DNA from: Actinomycetota bacterium
GTDB taxonomy: Bacteria; Actinomycetota; Thermoleophilia; Solirubrobacterales; 70-9
NCBI GenBank assembly: GCA_018268415.1
Contig: JAFDWO010000152.1
Coordinates: 1-64,000, forward strand
Direction: 5' to 3'
Length of the DNA: 64,000 bases
This document shows positions 27,000 to 37,798 of the stretch, piece by piece. Made by a program: the position numbers and the translations under genes. The notes beneath the pieces were generated by a model. The model was not told where the DNA came from, did not search any database, and worked only from the letters and a program-made list of their open reading frames with translations. Positions within the stretch are counted from its first letter, which is position 1, and the number at the start of each line of letters is the position of its first letter.

Positions 27000-27607
27000 G
27001 CCGAACCGAGGGCGCGGTCGATGAAGGGGCCGAGGAGCTCGGCGACCGAGGCGGCCGTCGAGTCGGGCGTCTCCGAGGGGTTGGTGATGTAGGAGATCGC
27101 GAGGCGGACCAGCGCCTCGGCGAGTAGCTTCACGTCGCCTTGCGAGGCCTCCGGCCAGCCTTCTTCGATCACCGCCGAGAGCCGCGTCGTCGCCCAGAGA
27201 ACAACCGGCATCCCCTGCGTGGTGACGAAGGGGAGCATGCCGCCGGACCCGTCGTCGCTCAGCAGGATGCGGATCAGCCGGTCCTCGCCGGCGGTGCGCA
27301 GGAAGAGCTCGAGCGCGGCCCGGATCGCGTCGCGTGGATTGTCGGTGTGGGCACGCACCGCGTCCTCGACGGCCCCCAGGAACCGCTCCCCCTCGTGAAT
27401 CGTCAGGGCGACCGCGAAGTCGTTTTTGTTGCCGAACTCCTTGTAGAGGGTCTGGCGGCTGACCCCGGCGTCGGCGGCGATGTCCCCCATCGTCACCTCC
27501 GACCAGGATCGGCTTTCCAGGTGATGGCGGGCAGCGTCGAACAGCGTCTGCCGGAGCAGCTCGCGGGCCGCCTCGGGGTATGGCGTTCGGCTTGCCATAC
27601 CCCGCAT
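26996..27607 (-). CDS. TetR-family regulator of the alkane operon
   Basis: 203 residues from ATG 27607 (MRGMASRTPYPEAARELLR); the second ATG at 27598 is also possible. The HTH region is WSEVTMGDIAADAGVSRQTL, then YKEFGNKNDFAVAL. The C-terminal ligand domain contains the usual amphipathic helices. It directly follows rubredoxin in the alkB operon, a position where actinobacterial alkB loci often carry a TetR repressor. The TTGACAAA palindrome before alkB is its likely target (inferred). Confidence 0.9.
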   Translation of the reverse strand: MRGMASRTPYPEAARELLRQTLFDAARHHLESRSWSEVTMGDIAADAGVSRQTLYKEFGNKNDFAVALTIHEGERFLGAVEDAVRAHTDNPRDAIRAALELFLRTAGEDRLIRILLSDDGSGGMLPFVTTQGMPVVLWATTRLSAVIEEGWPEASQGDVKLLAEALVRLAISYITNPSETPDSTAASVAELLGPFIDRALGSA

Positions 27608-27624
27608 CGTCGCAGCGCCGGCGG

Positions 27625-27798
27625 TCAGGCGACTTCCTCCGTCGGCTCGAAGTCGACCTTGTCGCGGACGCCGCAATCGGGGCAGGCCCAGTCGTCGGGC
27701 ACCTCGTTCCACGGCGTGCCGGGCGGGAAGCCCTCGCGCGGGTGGCCCTTCGCCTCGTCGTAGACGTACCCACATCCAGGACAGCGGAAGGCGCTCAC
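27625..27798 (-). CDS. rubA: Rubredoxin
   Basis: 57-residue iron electron carrier with two Cys pairs, CPGCGYVYDE near the N-terminus and CPDCGVRDKVDF near the C-terminus, and the spacing PGTPWNEVPDDWACPDC typical of AlkG2-type rubredoxins. It delivers electrons from rubredoxin reductase to the alkane hydroxylase. The GTG start overlaps the alkB stop by three bases. Easily missed because it is small. Confidence 0.95.
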   Translation of the reverse strand: MSAFRCPGCGYVYDEAKGHPREGFPPGTPWNEVPDDWACPDCGVRDKVDFEPTEEVA

Positions 27799-29033
27799 GA
27801 TGGGACCCGGGCCGCCGCGGCACCGCCGGTCGGCGCCCCGCCACCGTCGCCGTAGCGCGCCAGGACCTGGGCGCGCCTCCGCGGCTGGATGTTGGCCTTG
27901 GTCACGTCACCGCCGAAGTGGTCGAGCAGGCGCCGGTCCATCACCCGGCGCCAGGCCGGCGGGAACCAGGCGATCACGATCATCCCCGCATAACCGGTCG
28001 GCAGCTGCGGCGCCTCGTCGACATGACGCAGTGCCTGGTAGCGACGGGTCGGGTTGGCGTGGTGGTCGGAGTGGCGCTGCAGGTGGTAGAGCAGCACGTT
28101 GGAGGCGACGTTGTTGCTGTTCCAGCTGTGCCGGGGCAGGCAGCGCTGATAACGACCGTCGTCCTTCTTCTCGCGCAGCAGTCCGTAGTGCTCGAGGTAG
28201 TTGACGACCTCCAGCAGGGAGAAGCCGACGATCGCCTGCAGCACCAGGTACGGGAGGACGATCGGCCCGAAGGCGACGGCCAGGGCAACGAAGAGGACGA
28301 CGGTCATCGCCCAGGCACCGAGGATGTCGTTGCGCAGGCTCCAGCGCGACTTGCCGAGGCGGTCGAGGCGGGCGGCCTCGAGGCCCCAGGCGGAGGTGAG
28401 GCTGCCGGACACGGTGCGCGGCAGGAATTCCCAGAAGCTCTCACCCAGGCGCGAGCTCGCCGGGTCCTCCGGCGTCGCGACACGGACGTGGTGGCCACGG
28501 TTGTGCTCGATGAAGAAGTGCCCGTAGCCGGTCTGCGCGAGCGCGACCCGCGAGAGCCACTTCTCCAGGTCGTCGCGCTTGTGCCCGAGCTCATGGGCGG
28601 TGTTGATCCCGATCCCGCCGACCACACCCATGGTCAGTGCCAGCCCGATGCTTTCGACCACCGAAAGCCCGCCGTCGCCCCACTGCCAGGCGGCGAAGAT
28701 CAGCCCGGCGTACTGGATCGGGATGAACAGGTACGTGCACCAGCGGTAGTAGTGGTCCTGTTCGAGCCACTTGAGGACCGAGTCGGGCGGATTCGTCGCG
28801 TCCATCCCGATCGCCAGGTCGAGCAGCGGGAAGCCGACGAAGACCAGCACCGGGCCGAAGAACCAGAACCCGCCGAAGCCGGTCGCCTCGACCGCACCCC
28901 AGGCGATGAAGGGTGCCAGCGGCACCAGGATGCCGAGCAGCCAGGCATAGCGCTTGCCGTCGCTCCAGGCAGCCGGATTCAACTCGACGTCGTCGTGGTG
29001 ATGGTGATGCGCGTGTTCAGCGTGCGCCTCCAC
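27795..29033 (-). CDS. alkB: Alkane 1-monooxygenase
   Basis: 412-residue integral-membrane non-haem di-iron enzyme, oxidising medium- or long-chain n-alkanes to primary alcohols. The His boxes are HELGH, EHNRGHHVRVATPEDPASS, and LQRHSDHHANPTRRYQALRH. The NYLEHYGL motif is also present, and about six hydrophobic segments are visible. The start is GTG 29033, with AAGGAGGGG eight bases upstream. The frame continues further upstream, but that part lies in the promoter. A His-rich N-terminus (EHAHHHHHDD) is unusual. Fatty acids from this route could enter the beta-oxidation operon at the start of the window. Confidence 0.96.
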   Translation of the reverse strand: MEAHAEHAHHHHHDDVELNPAAWSDGKRYAWLLGILVPLAPFIAWGAVEATGFGGFWFFGPVLVFVGFPLLDLAIGMDATNPPDSVLKWLEQDHYYRWCTYLFIPIQYAGLIFAAWQWGDGGLSVVESIGLALTMGVVGGIGINTAHELGHKRDDLEKWLSRVALAQTGYGHFFIEHNRGHHVRVATPEDPASSRLGESFWEFLPRTVSGSLTSAWGLEAARLDRLGKSRWSLRNDILGAWAMTVVLFVALAVAFGPIVLPYLVLQAIVGFSLLEVVNYLEHYGLLREKKDDGRYQRCLPRHSWNSNNVASNVLLYHLQRHSDHHANPTRRYQALRHVDEAPQLPTGYAGMIVIAWFPPAWRRVMDRRLLDHFGGDVTKANIQPRRRAQVLARYGDGGGAPTGGAAAARVPS

Positions 29034-29073
29034 GTTCCCCTCCTTGTCAAACGTGAGATCAAAGTCTGCGTGC

Positions 29074-29098
29074 TTGACAAAGATACCTAATTTGTCAA
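29074..29098. promoter_or_regulatory. Operator palindrome upstream of alkB
   Basis: TTGACAAA-N9-TTTGTCAA is a perfect 8-bp inverted repeat 41 bases before the alkB start, and a half-site (TTTGACAA) lies at about 29043-29052. Its position suits repression by the TetR protein of the same operon. The regulator assignment is inferred. Confidence 0.6.
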
Positions 29099-29423
29099 AC
29101 AACGATACAGCCGATGGTCTGTTGACGCGGAGGATGCTGGACACGGAAGGCCTCCGGAGGGTGTGACGGATCCCTCGCGGGGTCCCACGGATCCGGGACA
29201 GGACAGTCACGGATCCGAAACGGGACGGTCACGGATCCGGGACCTCGTATGAGAAACGCCGGGAAGGCAGGTCTCCCTCCCGACCTCCCCGTCGCTCAAG
29301 GATCTCCGTGTTTGGTTTCCGTTGCAGAGCAACGGAAACTCGACGCGCCTTCCACGGACCCCTCCGATCCTGGCGCCCAGGAGGCCGGAAGGCGTGACGA
29401 GAGGGTCACGGGAGCGGGACCCG

Positions 29424-29468
29424 TCACGAAGACGCCGGGAACTCCACGGTTCCTCCCGTCTTCCTCAT
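29424..29468 (-). CDS. Conserved 14-codon ORF between hairpins, copy 2
   Basis: Encodes MRKTGGTVEFPASS on the minus strand, nearly identical to the ORF at 7698-7742. A 19-bp hairpin ends 10 bases upstream of its ATG and a 6-bp hairpin (CGTGAC/GTCACG, 29393-29410) follows its stop. Whether it is translated is unknown; the identity may reflect a shared DNA element. Confidence 0.3.
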   Translation of the reverse strand: MRKTGGTVEFPASS

Positions 29469-29478
29469 GGGTCGCGAT

Positions 29479-29528
29479 CGCGTTCCGGACTTTGACCATG
29501 CCATGGCAGGGTCAAAGTCCGGAACGCG
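29479..29528. repeat. Hairpin with 19-bp perfect stem
   Basis: Arms CGCGTTCCGGACTTTGACC (29479-29497) and its exact complement (29510-29528) flank a 12-base loop ATGCCATGGCAG. On the minus strand it immediately precedes the 14-codon ORF copy 2. Confidence 0.8.
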
Positions 29529-29835
29529 TCCCTGGTCCTGATCCCGGCCCGTGGGGGCCGGAGGGTGTGAGACGTCCCGGGTCCTGATCCCGGCCCGTGG
29601 GGGCCGGGGATGAGGTTCCGGTCCCGATCCGGACCCTCGGGGGCGGCGGTGTGACGTCCCGGCGTCTTTCCTCACGGACCTGTGACCTCTCCTCCAAGGA
29701 ATCCTCACGGCCTGGGCGCCTCGTGAGGTCACGCCTGCCGGGACCCCATGGGCGCCCGGGGCGCAGGTCGGCGTGGCTCGGATGGCCGCGGGAGCCCGGG
29801 GGGCCTCCGTCAGCAAGCCGGCGGCCGACCCCCGC

Positions 29836-30237
29836 CTACCCCGCCCACCAATCGCGGCTGCCTTCGACGTCGTCGCGCGGATTCTCGCCGAGGTTGGGGG
29901 CACCGATCACGAGGAGCTCGAGGCCGTCGGGGCCGGACTCGTAGCCGCGCCAGGAGCCCGGTGGCACGCGCACGGCGTCCCATTCCTTCAGCTCGACGAC
30001 CTCGTCGTCGACGGCCATCCGCCCGCTCCCGCCAACGACCACGTAGACCTCCTCCTGCGTCTTGTGCGTGTGCCCATAGGGGAAGCGATAGTCGGGCGGG
30101 ACGCGCTGGTAGGTCAGGCCGGATCGCTCGAGCCCGAGCAATCTGGTCGCCATGCGGAACTCCAGGCCCGGTGCGCCGTCAAAGTTGGAGCCAAGATCCT
30201 CCGGATCCTCCTTGAGGTTCCTGAGGGTGAAAGGCAT
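29836..30237 (-). CDS. Cupin-domain protein
   Basis: 133-residue single-domain cupin. Cupin motif 1 is seen as PYGHTHKTQEEVYVVVGGSG (His-x-His...Glu) and motif 2 as VRVPPGSWRGYESGPDGLEL, where the usual second His is absent. It probably binds a metal or small molecule in a beta-barrel. It ends the secG-side cluster, with secG only 7 bases upstream, so they are probably cotranscribed. Function unknown. Confidence 0.85.
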   Translation of the reverse strand: MPFTLRNLKEDPEDLGSNFDGAPGLEFRMATRLLGLERSGLTYQRVPPDYRFPYGHTHKTQEEVYVVVGGSGRMAVDDEVVELKEWDAVRVPPGSWRGYESGPDGLELLVIGAPNLGENPRDDVEGSRDWWAG

Positions 30238-30244
30238 CGGAGGC

Positions 30245-30469
30245 CTAGATCTTGAGCAGGACGATCGTGTTCACGACGAAGAGGATGGCGAAGAAGACGG
30301 TGGCGCGGTCCAGGTTGCGCTCGACCATCGAGCCGCCGCCGATCTGGCTGCCACCGCCGCCGATGCCGAAGGCACCGGAGAGTCCCGCGTCTTTCCCCGA
30401 GTGGAGCAGGATGAGGAAGACCAGAACTACCGCGATGATGACCTGAAGGACGCCGAGAATCGTGTACAC
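30245..30469 (-). CDS. secG: Preprotein translocase subunit SecG
   Basis: 74 residues with two membrane helices (ILGVLQVIIAVVLVFLILLH and ATVFFAILFVVNTIVLLKI) and the conserved cytoplasmic loop GLSGAFGIGGGGSQIGG. It supports SecYE-mediated protein export. Start is GTG at 30469. It sits between ccmF and the cupin on the same strand. Confidence 0.93.
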   Translation of the reverse strand: MYTILGVLQVIIAVVLVFLILLHSGKDAGLSGAFGIGGGGSQIGGGSMVERNLDRATVFFAILFVVNTIVLLKI

Positions 30470-30496
30470 GGGGATCAGTGTAGAGGGTCTGAGCGG

Positions 30497-33257
<2,761 letters not shown>

Positions 33258-33265
<8 letters not shown>

Positions 33266-33707
33266 TACTGGTGAAGGACCCGCTGCCGGTGCCGGCGGTT
33301 TCGGTGGCGTTCGTTTTGAACTTCGACGGGCACTTGGTGATCAGCGATTCCGGTTCGCCGACGAAGGTCCCGTTTTCCACCGCGCCGGTGAGGACGATCT
33401 CGCGGCCGCCGCGGAACGGGTCCGGCACCATGCCCTGATAGCTGACCGGCATGGCCCCGCCACCGTTGCGGTCCTCGACTTCGAACTTGAGCGTCTCGCC
33501 GTCGTGGCGGATCGATTTCGGGACGACCTTGGCGTTCATCTCGAACTTCTGCCCGGGCGCCGCGCTGAGGATCTGCGACGGTTCCTTGGTCTGGTCCGAG
33601 GCATTGAAGCTGACGTAGATGAGCGCAACGCCAAGGAGAACCGCCACTGAGAGGGCGACACCGAGCCGAATCTTGCGCTTACGCGACGGATCCACGACGC
33701 CGGGCAT
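33258..33707 (-). CDS. ccmE: Cytochrome c maturation haem chaperone CcmE, Cys type
   Basis: 149 residues from ATG 33707 (MPGVVDPSRKRKIRLGVALS); an upstream ATG at 33737 is possible. One N-terminal membrane anchor (about 12-35) precedes an OB-fold. Instead of the usual haem-binding His, the C-terminal motif is SLITKCPSKF. Cysteine replaces histidine, as in the CxxxY type described from other bacteria, but here the aromatic residue is Phe. The tail is Thr/Ser/Gly-rich. It is followed by ccmF with an 8-base overlap. Confidence 0.92.
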
Positions 33708-33793
33708 TATCGCAAGCCGGGCCGCTCGACACATCAAGGACTCTTAAAGATCCTGGATGCCAGGCGAGGGTCCCAGTCCCAGAGCCAAATAGA

Positions 33794-34831
33794 TCAGCCG
33801 GCGACGACACGGAGCGCAAAGCGGACCAGGCGCCAGTAGGTGCGGAGCGCCAGGCGGGCGGGGGTCGAGCGGGCGACAGCGGGGATGAAGGGCGAGTCGA
33901 GATCGGCGGTCAGGGCCGCGGCGAACTCGGCCGCGGAGACGGTGCGGGCGCGGCGGATCGCGCGGCGCTCGGCGAGGAGGCGCGGCAGCCAGGCGACGAC
34001 TTCGGCGTTCGCGCGCAGCTTCTGGCCACCCCAGCCTCCCGCCGCGGCGGCCGGCAGCAGCGCCGCCTCGGTCGCCAGCAGCGCCGGCGCCAGCAGCAGG
34101 AGCAGCGAGCCGGGATAGACGCGAACCAGCGTCGCCAACCGGTTGCGCTCCAGCCAGCGCCACTTGTTCCCGGCCGAGGCGGTGAACTCGTAGTCGTGGG
34201 CGACGACCGCGGTGGGCTCGATCCCCACCGTCTCCCCCGCCAGCCGCAGCCGTAGCGAGAGGTCGACGTCCTCGTGGTACATGAAGAACCTCTCGGCCAG
34301 GCCGCCGAACCGCCGCCAGACCTCGAGCGGCACCGCCAGGCAGGCCCCCGAGAGCGCCGTCACCTCCCCCGCTCCCGGGGCCGCGCCGATCGGCTCGCCG
34401 TGCTTCCCGGCCCAGACGATCCCGGTGAAGTGGACCGGGTTGCCGGCCGAGTTGATCGTCTGCCCGTCACCCTCGGCGACCAACCCTTGCCAGGCCGACC
34501 AGCCGCGGCCCTCGAGCCAGGGACGGCGGATCGCCCGCCCCCACCCCGGCAGCGGCATCGCGTCCGGATTGAGGATCACCAGCAGGTCGCCGGTCGCGGC
34601 GCTCGCGCCGACGTTGGCGCCGCCGGCGAAGCCACGGTTACGCCCCATCGTCACCACCCGCGCTCGCGGTGCCATCTCGGCGACCACCGTGGCGGAATCG
34701 TCGGGCGAGTCATTGTCGACGACGATCAGCTCGTCGCCCTCGCCCAACTCGGCGAGGAGCGGCGGCAGCGTGCGGCGCAGCTCGGCACTGGAGCTCCAGG
34801 CGACGATCAGGACGGAGAGGGAGGGGCGCAC
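33794..34831 (-). CDS. Family 2 glycosyltransferase (WbbL/rhamnosyltransferase-like)
   Basis: 345 residues. GT2 fold signs: LSVLIVAWSSSAELRRTLPP at the N-terminus, VVDNDSPDDS, NRGFAGGANVGASAATGDLL, the DxD-like LNPDAMP and the conserved RFFMYHEDVDLSLRLRLAG acceptor-side motif. A hydrophobic patch near VRVYPGSLLLLLAPALLATE may touch the membrane. It would add a sugar to a lipid-linked or wall glycan. It lies downstream of the giant secreted-protein genes, 56 bases after the first one. Confidence 0.88.
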   Translation of the reverse strand: MRPSLSVLIVAWSSSAELRRTLPPLLAELGEGDELIVVDNDSPDDSATVVAEMAPRARVVTMGRNRGFAGGANVGASAATGDLLVILNPDAMPLPGWGRAIRRPWLEGRGWSAWQGLVAEGDGQTINSAGNPVHFTGIVWAGKHGEPIGAAPGAGEVTALSGACLAVPLEVWRRFGGLAERFFMYHEDVDLSLRLRLAGETVGIEPTAVVAHDYEFTASAGNKWRWLERNRLATLVRVYPGSLLLLLAPALLATEAALLPAAAAGGWGGQKLRANAEVVAWLPRLLAERRAIRRARTVSAAEFAAALTADLDSPFIPAVARSTPARLALRTYWRLVRFALRVVAG

Positions 34832-34887
34832 CGGCGCGGAGGCTATTCAGCCTGTGGCGCCGGCGCCCATCCGTGCCCTCCCCAGGG

Positions 34888-37755
34888 CTACTTCTTCTTC
34901 TTGCCCGCGCAGGACGCGACGTTCAGGCGGTACTTGTTGTTCTTGACCGTCTTACCGTTCTGGCCCTTCATGTTGAGGATGGCCAGTTGCGGGCTCTTGC
35001 AGAGGTTGGTCGAGTTCTGCAGGAGGCTCTTCTTGCCGCCCTTCATGTTGAGGACGAACGTCTTCAGCGGGACGTCCGGGGTGTTGTTGAACACCGTCTT
35101 CAGCCCGCCGTGCTTGGAGCTGATCACCCCGTCCAGCTGGATGTTGATCTGGCCCCGGAGGTTCGCCAGCAGGTCCGGCAGCTTGTGTTTGGAGGACACC
35201 AGATAGACCGGGCCCTTCAGCTTCTGCTTCAACAACGGGCTGCTCGCTTCGGCGTGGCCGTAGATCGAGTTTTGCGGGCACTGGTTGGCCGCCAGCTGGA
35301 CCCTCGTGCAGACCGTCTTGATGTGGCCCTGGTCGAGGAACAGCGAGTGCGGCAGGTTGAGCGCCGTGCGGGCGATGTTGGCGTCGCCCTTGCGAGCGTT
35401 GACGACGACCCGGATCTGCGGGTTCTTCGCCCGCGTGGTCGGGCCGGAGATCCGCGCGTGGAACGTCGGTTTGAAGTCGAGCTTGTTGCAGCCGGTCGCC
35501 TGGAACGGCGCGGAGACCGCGTAGCTCGACCAGTCACCCGCGTTGGCGGGGTTCGAGCCGCCACCGTTGATCGCCCCGGCCGTGGCCTGCGCGGAGCAGT
35601 TGGTCGGGTTGAGCATGAACTGGTGGCGGTTCATGTTCAGGTCGATCGAGCGGAGGTCCAGCTTGACGCCCCCGAACACGTTCGGGATCGGATCGGAGAC
35701 GGCGTTGACCTGGGCGGTCAGGGGGTTGATGTTGAGGGCGACGCGCACCACCACGGTGCCGAGGTCGAACGGACCTGAGACCGCGGGGGTGATGATCGCC
35801 AGCGAGAGCGGCGCCCCCTTATATGGACCGGACAGGTAGGCAGTGCCGTCGAGGCTCAGCGGGGTGTTGCCGCTGCCCGCCTTGGTCACCACCGAGCCGA
35901 CCGCGCTGTTCGACGAGCAGCTCGGGGTGGCCTGCTGTGCCCTGCCGCCGCTCGCCGCCGCCGCGGCGATTTCGGCTTCCCCGCAGTAGGGGATCCCGGC
36001 GAGCCGCCCGACCAGGCCCTTCGGCAGGGTCACGTTCACCGCCTTGATCTCCTGCTGCCCGTCTTCGCGCCCGATATGGACCTTGAACGGGCTGTACTTG
36101 CCGGCAGCCGTCGATTCGCTCGCCGCGGTGTAGCTCGGCGCGAACTTGCGGGCCGCGAGCGTGCTCGGGCAGGTGCCACCGCCGGGGACGCTGGTCAGCG
36201 GCGTGTTCGTCGACGGGGTGTTGTGGTCGGGGTTGCCGGACCACGGGGTGAATTCGGTGGTCGTCGTGTTCGGACCGCAGGTCGGCGGCGAGGTCAGGAT
36301 CCCCTTGTCACCACCGAAGAAGTGGAGGCGGAAGTTCCTGAAGGTCGCCTGCGGATTTTCGGCTACCACCGCGGTCAGCCGGCCGGTTTCCTTGTCCGGG
36401 AAGACGTTCCCCTCGAGGCGCACGTTGACGCCGTACCGGGTGGAGAACCCGTAGATGAAGATCCGGAACTGTTCACCGGTTTCGAAGACGCCCGGGCCGT
36501 TCTTGAGCGGCTGGCCGACGTACACGCTGCCGTTGATCGAGTTGGCCGGCAGCGACGGCGTCTGGATCTCCACCGTCCCGATCTTCGAGGCGTCCGGGCA
36601 TTCCACCGGAAGCGCCGTGTGGTAATGGAATTGTTCATCGGTGCACGCTTCGAGCCCGTTGCCGGCGGACGGATTGATGCCCATCCCTTCCGGCAGCGTC
36701 ACCTTCGCGACCTTGAGGTAGGAGTTCGCGATCGGCGCATTCGGATCCCAGGGGATACCCACGTCGACGGTCGTCGGTTCCGGCGAGTCGACAAACTTCG
36801 CCCCGTCCGCCGAAACCGTGATTTCGGGGTTGAACGGGACGTTTTCGCAGCCGGTGGCACCCGTGGGCGTGGTGTAGCTGGCTTCGGTGCTGGAAGCTTC
36901 GGTTTCCAGCGGCGGGCCCTGCGTGTCGAGATGCAAGGTCGAGACCTGCCCGCCGGCGCAGTTGCTCGGCATGGTCAGGTAGGTCCCGTCCGCCGCCGGA
37001 TTCAGGACGTTGGTTTCTTTCGCGCTGAAGAAGACCAGGCGCGACTCGATAATCGGCGGGCTGGCTTCCGACGGCGGGTGGATGTGGCTGATGGTGAAGG
37101 TGACGTGCTGGTCGACCGGACTCAGCGAGCCGACGATGAACGTGGGGCCGCCTTTGGTCAGGAACCCGACCATGGACGGCGTCCCATCGAAGGGAACGAG
37201 GTTGTAGACAGGCAGTGCGACCCGAGCCTGGAGGCATTCTCCGGCTGGGAGGCATTTGTTTTCCCCGTTCGGGGTCTGCGCCGCCACCGTGAGGTAGTTG
37301 ACCCCGACCAGTGACGTAGGTGGGCACGCCTTTTTTTCGAGTTCTTCGACCTTGCACTGCGGCAGCGCTTCCGGATTCACGCTCAGGCCTTCGGGCGTGT
37401 CAACCACGATGTCCTGGAGGAACGTGGTAGGGAACCCGCCGACTCCGAACAGCGATGGGTAGGTGTCGATCTTGAAGTCGGTGATCCCGTAGTTCGGGTG
37501 GCCGCCCGCTTGCGTGAAGAGCTTTTCGGCGGTGGAGCCTTTGCACTGACCGAGTGGTTCCGTCAGTTTGGGAGCCGATGATTCGTATCCCGGTTCCGGG
37601 ACTTCGAATTTCGCCGGCAGCGGGGCGGGAAGGTCTTCATTGGCCTTACAGGTCAGCGATTCCCATTTCTGGACCCCGACCGCTGCATTGGCGGTCGATG
37701 CCAGGAACAGCGCACCGAGAGCTCCCACCGCGATCACAAGCAGAAAACGCCTCAT
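34888..37755 (-). CDS. Giant secreted four-module protein, paralogue A
   Basis: 955 residues from ATG 37755 (GAGGAGGATTGACC upstream). The signal peptide is MRRFLLVIAVGALGALFLAS with cleavage near TANAA. The mature protein contains about four variants of one module, each with LPxG(L/M)-like and two-cysteine landmarks. The Cys pairs are about 134/144 (LPQCKVEELEKKACPPTS), 371/386 (ACTDEQFHYHTALPVEC), 591/613 and 816/826 (TVCTRVQLAANQCPQNSIYG). Each is followed by G-P-V-Y-like strands (GSVYVGQ, GTAYLSGPYKGAPLSLAI, GPVYLVSS). The C-terminus is KKSLLQNSTNLC...SCAGKKKK. I know no named family. Secreted, probably all-beta. Paralogues B and C follow the same plan. Glutamate is mostly GAA. Confidence 0.85.
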   Translation of the reverse strand: MRRFLLVIAVGALGALFLASTANAAVGVQKWESLTCKANEDLPAPLPAKFEVPEPGYESSAPKLTEPLGQCKGSTAEKLFTQAGGHPNYGITDFKIDTYPSLFGVGGFPTTFLQDIVVDTPEGLSVNPEALPQCKVEELEKKACPPTSLVGVNYLTVAAQTPNGENKCLPAGECLQARVALPVYNLVPFDGTPSMVGFLTKGGPTFIVGSLSPVDQHVTFTISHIHPPSEASPPIIESRLVFFSAKETNVLNPAADGTYLTMPSNCAGGQVSTLHLDTQGPPLETEASSTEASYTTPTGATGCENVPFNPEITVSADGAKFVDSPEPTTVDVGIPWDPNAPIANSYLKVAKVTLPEGMGINPSAGNGLEACTDEQFHYHTALPVECPDASKIGTVEIQTPSLPANSINGSVYVGQPLKNGPGVFETGEQFRIFIYGFSTRYGVNVRLEGNVFPDKETGRLTAVVAENPQATFRNFRLHFFGGDKGILTSPPTCGPNTTTTEFTPWSGNPDHNTPSTNTPLTSVPGGGTCPSTLAARKFAPSYTAASESTAAGKYSPFKVHIGREDGQQEIKAVNVTLPKGLVGRLAGIPYCGEAEIAAAAASGGRAQQATPSCSSNSAVGSVVTKAGSGNTPLSLDGTAYLSGPYKGAPLSLAIITPAVSGPFDLGTVVVRVALNINPLTAQVNAVSDPIPNVFGGVKLDLRSIDLNMNRHQFMLNPTNCSAQATAGAINGGGSNPANAGDWSSYAVSAPFQATGCNKLDFKPTFHARISGPTTRAKNPQIRVVVNARKGDANIARTALNLPHSLFLDQGHIKTVCTRVQLAANQCPQNSIYGHAEASSPLLKQKLKGPVYLVSSKHKLPDLLANLRGQINIQLDGVISSKHGGLKTVFNNTPDVPLKTFVLNMKGGKKSLLQNSTNLCKSPQLAILNMKGQNGKTVKNNKYRLNVASCAGKKKK

Positions 37756-37798
37756 GGTCAATCCTCCTCGGTTCGACGCGGTTGGTATCCGGTGCATG

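Larger units (their letters stand above)
29161..29835. repeat. Gene-free repeat island 4
   Basis: No credible conventional gene. It contains three 22-bp direct repeats starting CACGGATCCG (29185, 29207, 29229), an 11-bp hairpin (29315-29339), copy 2 of the 14-codon ORF (29424-29468), a 19-bp hairpin (29479-29528), and about three 45-bp direct repeats starting GGTCCTGATCCCGG (about 29534-29662). A class A-like hairpin with loop ACGCCTGCC lies at about 29713-29760. The left part borders the alkB promoter. Confidence 0.65.
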
